A stretch of DNA of 64,000 nucleotides from Pseudeuparius sepicola (Eukaryota > Arthropoda > Insecta > Coleoptera > Anthribidae). Location: the NCBI GenBank assembly GCA_963920635.1, contig OY987303.1, positions 42,345,223-42,409,222 of the forward strand, read 5' to 3'. The position numbers were made by a program, and so were the translations under genes. Positions 57,816 to 64,000 of the stretch are shown piece by piece (the first letter of the stretch is position 1; every line of letters starts with the position of its first letter). The notes beneath the pieces were generated by a model. That model made no database searches. It saw nothing but the letters and a program-made list of their open reading frames with translations, and was not told where the DNA came from.

Positions 57816-60800
57816 TAAAGCTCCTGCTCCGATGACGAGCCTAAAACAGGAATTTTTAATTCTTTAATATGAACTACTAAAATTTTATTTTTCTTATTTT
57901 TTACTTTTACTTTATTATTTTCGAGAATTTCTAAAATTTCGTACGGTCCAATGAATTTATTTTCTTTTTTATTTCTTTGAATATTAGTTTTGTATACAGT
58001 CTGTCCTACTTTGAACTGGTACTGGTCTGGTCCCTGAGTGTTGTGTTTTCCAAGAACTTTTCTTTTGTGGTCTATAAGATTTTCGGAAACAGTTTCATAA
58101 AGATTTTTTAATTTATCTCTATAGGAACTTACGTAATCTGCATAAAACGAACTTTCTATTAGCAGTGAGGGGTCACGTGAATTTGTATGACCTAATGTTA
58201 ATTCAAAAGGGGTGAATTTTGTTGAAGAATGAATAGAATTGTTATAGGCAATTATTGCGTAAGTCATTAAATTTGTTACATTTTCATTTGTATGTTTTTG
58301 TTGGAGTAAACGTAAATGTTCTATTAATGAAGAGTGAAAACGTTCAACAGGAGAGTTCGATTCATGGTGATTAGGGGTAAGTAAAGTGAATTTGAATTTT
58401 GTGAGATTTTAGAAGTTCTTGTACTGTCTCGTTTTTAAATTCTCGTCCATTGTCCATTGTAATTTTTTCGGGTATGCCGTAAAATGAGAAATATTTAATC
58501 AAAGCGTTGCAAATTTCTATAGCTGTTTTTCCTTGAACTGGGAAAGCTTGTCCTAATTTTGAAAATGCGTCTATCACTGTAAGGAAGGTGTGATTATCAT
58601 ATTTAAATAAGTCGGCATGTAAAAGCTGAAAAGGTTTTCCGACGGTCTCGGTAAGCACGATAGGAACATATGGTTTATTTCTTGCATATTTTGCAGTTTG
58701 ACAAAGGTTACAGTCATTTATGTAATTAGTCACGTCGCGTTTCATAGTAGGCCAGTAGTAATTTCTTTTAAGATGCTCTAAAGTTTCTGTTATTCCGCGG
58801 TGGTTGCATTTACCTTCGTGTTGAAATTTGATAACCATTAAGCGTTCGTCTTTTTCCTTAAGAGAATTTACTATTTTGGTGCATTTTATAAGTTTAAGAG
58901 TATTGGGATTAAAATTTGTGATATATACTTTATTAAATTCCTTATACATTGATTCATCGTGGAAATAAGTGTGATATGTCTTGTCAGAGGTTAAATAGTC
59001 TCTTAAAAATTCAAAGATAAGTTTTTTATTATTTTTTGGGAGAGATATATTTAAAACTTTTAAATGTTCAAAATTTTCGTGAACAACTTCTAATCTATTA
59101 TAGGGGCTTGGATAAACTATTATCTGTTTATTTTTATTATTTATTATATCGTCGATTATGGGAATACCATCATTTAAACTAGATTGGTTACTAGTTGAAT
59201 GAGGTGTAGCGAGTGTATCATCTACAGGAGTAAGTCGTCTTGGGAAATTTGGGGGTTTAATTTGAATGTCTTGTAAGATTCTAATTTTTGGGCTTGGTTT
59301 TGGCTTTTCTGCGATTAAAGAATTGGGATTCATGTCAGTAAAAGTGTCTTCGTCCTCGGTTAAGTCAATTGTTTCGAATTTTTTGTAAGCTTCGTCTGTT
59401 AAATCTTTTAAAAATTGTTCAATGTCTTGGTTTATTTCACCTGGATTATTAATTACACTTTCATTTTCTATGGCGTTAATTTTGATTCTAGATAAACAGT
59501 CAGCATTTGTGTTTTGTTTTCCTTTTTTATAAATTATGTCCTAGTCAAATTCTTCAAGTCTTAGTCTCCATCTAACTAATTTACTATTGGGTTCCTTGAG
59601 ATTAAATAACCAGACAAGGGGACGGTGGTCAGTATAAATTTTGAATTTTCTACCAAAAAGATAGGGTCTAAAATATTTGCAACTCCACACAATTGACAAA
59701 AGTTCTTTCTCAATGGTGGAGTATTTTGTTTCACTGTCATTAAGCGTTCTGGATGCGTATGCAATTGGTCTGTCATTCGGAACGTCACCTTGTGATAGAA
59801 CTGCACCTATGGCGTAGTTACTTGCGTCTGTCGTTAAAATGAATTGTTTTTCAAAATTTGGATACTGTAAAATAGGGGCATTGATAAGTAAATTTTTGCA
59901 ATGTTCGAAAGATTTCATAAATTCGGGAGAGTGGACTACTTTAGAATTTTTCTTTAAACAAAGTGTCATTGGTTTTACAATTCTTGCAAAGTCTTTAATA
60001 AAACGTCTGTAATAGCCTAGTAAGCCTAAAAATGATTTAATGTCCTTCTGAGTATTGGGAATGGGAAAATTCTTTACAGCGGAAATTTTGTCTGGATTGG
60101 GTTTTACTCCGTCTGGGGTTATTACATGTCCTAAATATAAAACTTCTGTACGTAAAAATTCTGACTTGTCGAGTTGTAACTTAAAATTGGATTCTCTGAG
60201 TCTAGTAAAAACTTGTCTAAGTCTGCTAATGTGTTCTTGAAGTGAGGTACTAAATATGACTATATCATCTAGATAAACTAAGCAAATTTCGTTTTGGAGC
60301 CCTCGGAGGACATTGTCCATAACCCGCTGAAAACTAGAGGGCGCGTTTTTTAAACCGAAAGGCATTCGTTTGAATTCGTAGTGTCCGTTTTCTGTGAAAA
60401 AAGCAGTTTTTGGTATGTCGTCTGGGTCCATTTCAATTTGGTGAAAACCACTAGCCAAATCTAATGTCGAAAAATATTGACTTTTACCTAACTTGTCTAA
60501 AATGTCTGAGATATTGGGTAAGGGATATTTGTCATTAATAGTCCGTTCGTTAAGTTTCCTATAGTCTATAACCATTCGCCATTTGCGCTTTCCAGAAGCG
60601 TCCATTTTTTTTGGAACTATCCAAATGGGGCTAGACCATGGAGAAGTTGAGTCTTGGATGATACCTTGATCGAGTAATTTGGAAATTTGGGTTTTTACTT
60701 CATTTCTGTGAATTTCGGGATAACGATAACTTTTTGTAAAAATTGGAGATTCATTAGTTACATTAATTTTATGACGAATTTTGTTTGTGAAAGTTAAAGG

Positions 60801-61690
60801 AATTTTTTCGCAGTAAAATATATCTCTAAATTCAAAACAGAGTTTTCGAATAGCGTCTCGTTCTTCTTTGTTGCAGTGATCGAGTCTTAATTCTTTTAAA
60901 TTTGATTTTAAAATATTGTCTTGGTCGGGTTCAAGTATTTCGTCAGTTTCCATTTTCTCGCAAAAATTAACATCACATATGTTTATTGGTTCAATTTCGA
61001 AGGGTTCGTCTAGTACAATTTTAACAGGATTTTCGTTTATATTGGTAATAGTAGTGATAGCAAAGTTATTTTTTATGTTTACGATAGCGCGAGGCATTTC
61101 TGTACCTTTTCCGAATTTAAAATAATCTAATATTCCAAAAGAATTTCGAATATCGCAATCTACTGGTATTTTGACAATTTGTTTTGTTCTAGGGGGTATA
61201 ATAATTTGATAGGATTGAAAGGGTTCTAAAAGTTGAGGTGTACTATCGGCGTCGTTATTTGAGTAAATTATTGGAATGTCTGAATTTGGAGTTTTTAATC
61301 TTCTGCGCCTTAGTTTAATATTGGCATCTAATCTATCAATTAGATTGGCTCCGATGAGGCCATCAAATTTTTCAGAAAAGTTAAATAAATAAAATTTATG
61401 ATATCCTGGAGTATTAAAAATTTTAAAAATTGGAATAACGGCGACTTCGTCATGGAAAGTACTTGCGTGTGCTGTCTGAATATTAAATATCTCATTTCTA
61501 ATGAATTCTTTGTAAAACGTTTGTGCTATTCTAGGATTTAGTATGCTACGTGAGCTACCGGTATCTATGAGAAAATATGAGTCAATTTCTGGGATGTAAA
61601 TATGAGGTAAGTCTTGGCGGATGTTATTTAAGTCGATTAAGACGGGTTGTCTTTCAAGTTGTCCTTGGTAAAATTTACGTGTTGTCCAGA
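57815..61690 (-). pseudogene. Pol polyprotein: protease, RT, RNase H, integrase
   Basis: The frame is open from about 61,690, overlapping gag by about 50 bp in the -1 frame. Domains: protease with LIDTGSSRSIL (about 61,570), RT from about 61,000 with RKWRMVIDYRKLN, STLDLASGFHQIEM and the YLDD box (about 60,270), RNase H with LTTDASNYAIGAVL, the catalytic Glu in STIEKELLSI and IYTDHRPLVWL (59,850-59,610), integrase HH-CC finger (about 58,830-58,700, NDCNLCQTAK) and core with LLHADLFKYD and TMDNGREF. A TAG at 59,543-59,541 interrupts the frame right after RNase H. A frameshift at about 58,371-58,390 falls between the second and third catalytic residues of integrase. The C-terminal part (58,267-57,815) is open and basic. 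Two point lesions disable an otherwise well-kept gene. Confidence 0.9.
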
Positions 61691-63106
61691 GTTCATATCA
61701 GAGTTCGAGGTACTTTGTGAAAAGTCATCGGAAAGCATGGGATCGCAATGTGAAATTTGAGGTAGGTAAGTCTCGTATGGATTCTGGGAATAATCAGTGT
61801 CATAATCGTGGGAAAAAGAATAACTGTCGTACTCAGGCGAGTAAAAGTTTTCGTAGAAATAATCGGGATATTGATTTTCGTCAATTTCAGTGATTGATGC
61901 TTCGGATTCATCGGGATTAATTTCGTGATTGAAAAGTTCTTCAAATTTAGAAACGTGTTTTGGATTATTGGTTCGAGATTGAGTGCTACTGGTTTCCATA
62001 GCTTCGGGTTGATTTGGGTTTCGTTGTTGTTGGTTTCGTAAAATTGCGCTTGTTCTTTGATTAGCAAAATAGGGGTGCTGTTGTGTTGGATATCGAGATT
62101 GGAAATTAGAAAAATTGGGTCTTTGCTGAGGTTGAAAATAAGGTGTGAAACGAGGTTGAAAATTAGGTCTAGTAGGAATAGTTGGTCTAAATTGGGGTTG
62201 TGTAGTTGGTCTAAATTGGGGTTGTGTAGTTGGTCTAAATTGGGGTTGTGTAACTTGAGGTTGAAATATTGGGGGTCGAGGAAATATTCTTTGATTTGGA
62301 AAAGTAGGAAGTTGTGTTGGTGGTCTATTATAGAAAATTGGTGAGGAGGAAAATTGGGGTCTAGAAAAATTAGGTTTGTTAACTAGAAAAGGATTAATTC
62401 TTGGTTGGGGTTTATATACAGGGTGAGTCAAATTTTGGTTTTGTCCGGTACTCAGATATTTGAAATTTTCTTCTTCTACTACTAAAGATAAGGCTTTTTC
62501 TAATGAATCAGGAGATTTAAGTCGAACAACAAGTTGAGTTTGATAGGGAAGGCCATTGATAAATGTTTTTAAAGCAAAATCATCGTAATGTTTTATGGTA
62601 ATAACTTTTTCGTTTGCATTAATATTCGTTAAATTTAACTTGGAAAAAAGTAAACTTCGTGCATCCTGGATCCTCATTCCAAATTGTAAAGGAGTTTCAT
62701 TTCTTTGGGGTTTCATTGAAATTAAATCTTGTATCAAACAGTCTATACTACGTTGATCGGAGAAAGTATTAATTAAAGCATTTTTTATATCTGCCCAAGA
62801 AGTTATTTCTGATCTAGAACCTATTAAATCAGCTGCGCGATCTCTTAGTTTACTTAAAATGGTATCTAATAGACAATTATTTACAACATTTTCGGCATTT
62901 CTAGTGTCAAAGAAATTTCTGAGGAGATTTTCGCAAGAAGAGATAAATCTATTAAGCAAATTTGGGTTTCCGTCAAACAAGGGAATATTATCTGCTTGGT
63001 AACGTAGAAGAGGAACATTAACATTATCGGCTGGCATATTGATTTCGTTCTCAATATTTAAATTTAAAAAGAAATCAGCTAAACTTTCAATAATACTATC
63101 GCTCAT
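61637..63106 (-). CDS. Gag-like protein, errantivirus type
   Basis: Complete 489-residue frame beginning with an ATG right after an A/T-rich leader. The N-terminal 230 residues are the capsid-like part (FDGNPNLLNRFISSCENLL, then LRDRAADLIGSR, FINGLPYQTQLVVRL), as in 17.6/297-type Gag. The C-terminal half is rich in Pro, Gln, Phe and Arg, with three copies of an eight-residue PQFRPTTQ repeat from three 24-bp tandem repeats at 62,181-62,252. An acidic segment follows. No CCHC zinc knuckle is visible; the Arg/Pro-rich region may bind RNA instead. Start chosen because no upstream in-frame extension is visible. No stops, so potentially translatable. Confidence 0.85.
   Translation of the reverse strand: MSDSIIESLADFFLNLNIENEINMPADNVNVPLLRYQADNIPLFDGNPNLLNRFISSCENLLRNFFDTRNAENVVNNCLLDTILSKLRDRAADLIGSRSEITSWADIKNALINTFSDQRSIDCLIQDLISMKPQRNETPLQFGMRIQDARSLLFSKLNLTNINANEKVITIKHYDDFALKTFINGLPYQTQLVVRLKSPDSLEKALSLVVEEENFKYLSTGQNQNLTHPVYKPQPRINPFLVNKPNFSRPQFSSSPIFYNRPPTQLPTFPNQRIFPRPPIFQPQVTQPQFRPTTQPQFRPTTQPQFRPTIPTRPNFQPRFTPYFQPQQRPNFSNFQSRYPTQQHPYFANQRTSAILRNQQQRNPNQPEAMETSSTQSRTNNPKHVSKFEELFNHEINPDESEASITEIDENQYPDYFYENFYSPEYDSYSFSHDYDTDYSQNPYETYLPQISHCDPMLSDDFSQSTSNSDMNSGQHVNFTKDNLKDNPS
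61670..61676 (-). promoter_or_regulatory. Candidate -1 ribosomal frameshift site
   Basis: In the gag frame the minus strand reads A AAT TTT, which fits the X XXY YYZ slippery heptamer, inside the gag-pol overlap about 35 bp before the gag stop. A -1 slip here enters the open pol frame. No downstream pseudoknot was worked out. Confidence 0.55.
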
Positions 63107-63250
63107 AAACTAAAAATAATTGGGAAAATGGCTTCAAAAAATACGAAAATTACAACTAAAAAATCAACTGTACAAAAGGAAATTGGCAAAAAGGATTAAG
63201 CAACTTACAAAAGCAGTGTGATGAAGCTCGGTGTTTTCATTTGTTTCTTC

Positions 63251-63726
63251 TTATACCTAGTGCCTATAAGTCCCGGCGATGCTTGTCCAGGTACTCAGGA
63301 CTTCGTATCCTAAGGTCCTAAGAGGAGAGTTGTCGAAGTTGGACTTCTCCCTAGGCGTTCTCTCCGTGGTTCGTCTCGGTTGTGGGTCTCTCGGTGTCAT
63401 TAATTCAGTGCTATCAGTATTTTAAATGTTGCGCACCCAGTAATACGATGGCCGAGTAATGTAGGTGAGAGGTTAAGGAATGGAATAGCATTTTGGAAAT
63501 GAATTTAACACAATATTAAAAATTGGCAAAAACTAAATCTTTTAACACATCGTTCAAATTTGGCACATACACTTTACGTTGAAAAAGAAACAAGTTTTTT
63601 TTTTAATTTAACAAATAAGCCCATTTCTAGCAATAATTATCGAAAGTATCGAAAGTTACGTTATCACGTTTGAGTGGGTAAATTTTCATTTTTTTAAACC
63701 GAAAGGTAACCCCAAAGGTAAATTAC
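63251..63726. other. Unassigned flank of the LTR element
   Basis: GC-richer 63,240-63,480 followed by AT-rich DNA. It could be leader, a rearranged 5' end or host DNA. No LTR copy matching 55,920-56,095 is present and no convincing tRNA primer-binding site was seen. Confidence 0.35.
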
Positions 63727-64000
63727 AGGTTGGTCCAGTATAACTTAATAACTCCTATCATATATTTTTCGAGATGGAAAAAATGTTTACTATAAAAGTT
63801 GTAAAAGTGTATTTATTTACGGTAATACCAAATTTTATTCAAGGTGTTGCACAAGACCGCGACAAACCAAACTTATGGTTTCTTAAATAGAATACCCTAT
63901 ATATTTTTGTATTTGTTGTACATTTATTCATTGCAATTCGACCTCAAAGTAAGTGATAGTGAAAACGTGTGTCTTTACTTCATGTTTTCATTACAGCTGC
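63727..64000. mobile_element. Start of a foldback-type element, cut by window end
   Basis: ACAGGTTGGTCCAGTATAAC near 63,726 resembles other foldback termini, and the following text (ACTCCTATCATATATTTTTCG) is of the foldback-arm type seen elsewhere. The second arm would lie beyond 64,000, so this is tentative. Confidence 0.35.

Larger units (their letters stand above)
55920..63250 (-). mobile_element. Errantivirus-like Ty3/Gypsy LTR retrotransposon
   Basis: Minus-strand element with gag (63,106-61,637), pol (about 61,690-57,815), env (57,815-56,161), purine tract and 3' LTR. Order, env gene and LTR ends are those of insect errantiviruses (gypsy, 17.6, 297 group). Reading frames are long with few lesions: one in-frame stop and one frameshift in pol, one frameshift in env. 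A 5' LTR and primer-binding site could not be recognised between 63,107 and 64,000; the right boundary is therefore approximate. Confidence 0.88.

Noticed and set aside
63300..63330. TCGTATCCTAA near 63,306 as an inverted fragment of the LTR end
   Set aside because: Only 11 bases match and the neighbours do not; most likely chance.
63420..63450. TGGGTGCGCAAC on the minus strand as a tRNA primer-binding site
   Set aside because: The sequence upstream of it does not resemble the 3' LTR, and the match to a tRNA 3' end cannot be verified here.

Overview
The window is nuclear DNA of an insect and consists almost entirely of transposable elements. It is AT-rich, contains many short runs of the taggta/acctac type, and is littered with inverted repeats ending in TACAGGGTG-like termini. 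No host protein-coding gene could be supported. The insect order is uncertain: a beetle or another insect with a large, repeat-rich genome fits best. Nothing bacterial or plasmid-like is present, and no tRNA, rRNA gene or CRISPR array was found.

Layout. 0-8.4 kb: one copy of a dispersed repeat with a 5S-rRNA-like stretch, then three palindromic (foldback) elements, the largest 2.3 kb. 8.5-10.5 kb: a 5'-truncated Jockey-type LINE with a 15-bp target duplication. 10.7-17 kb: a TIR element, direct repeats and another palindrome. 17.9-23.2 kb: a decayed MULE with possible terminal inverted repeats, invaded by palindromes and 5S-like repeats. 25.9-27 kb: a palindrome. 27.7-30.3 kb: a second LINE, split by a MITE with about 370-bp TIRs. 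33.4-34.4 kb: debris of an intron-containing gene. 34.7-36.4 kb: a TA-flanked Tigger/pogo-like element. 38.85-44.2 kb: a mariner-like element whose transposase 3' part has been amplified into 16 tandem units. 44.2-44.8 kb: a GC-rich, homeodomain-motif-rich island. 45.05-46.7 kb: a second MULE with a FLYWCH zinc finger. 48.7-50.6 kb: a nearly intact mariner-like transposon, a relative of the source of the MITE at 28 kb. 50.6-53.6 kb: nested palindromes. 55.9-63.2 kb: an errantivirus-like LTR retrotransposon on the minus strand with gag, pol and env.

Interplay. The mobile elements are nested in a readable order: the LINE at 8.5 kb cut a 5S-like repeat, the MITE at 28.2 kb cut a LINE, and foldbacks cut both MULEs. 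The MITE is an internal-deletion derivative of the family represented 20 kb away by the mariner at 48.7 kb. The most unusual object is the 38.85-44.2 kb element: inverted copies of the transposon's 3' end enclose a nearly homogeneous array of 332-bp and 277-bp units made from its own coding sequence. GC-richer islands (15.3, 25.3, 44.4 and 48.4 kb) stand out from the TE background and are the only candidates for host function; that reading is inference from composition and motifs.
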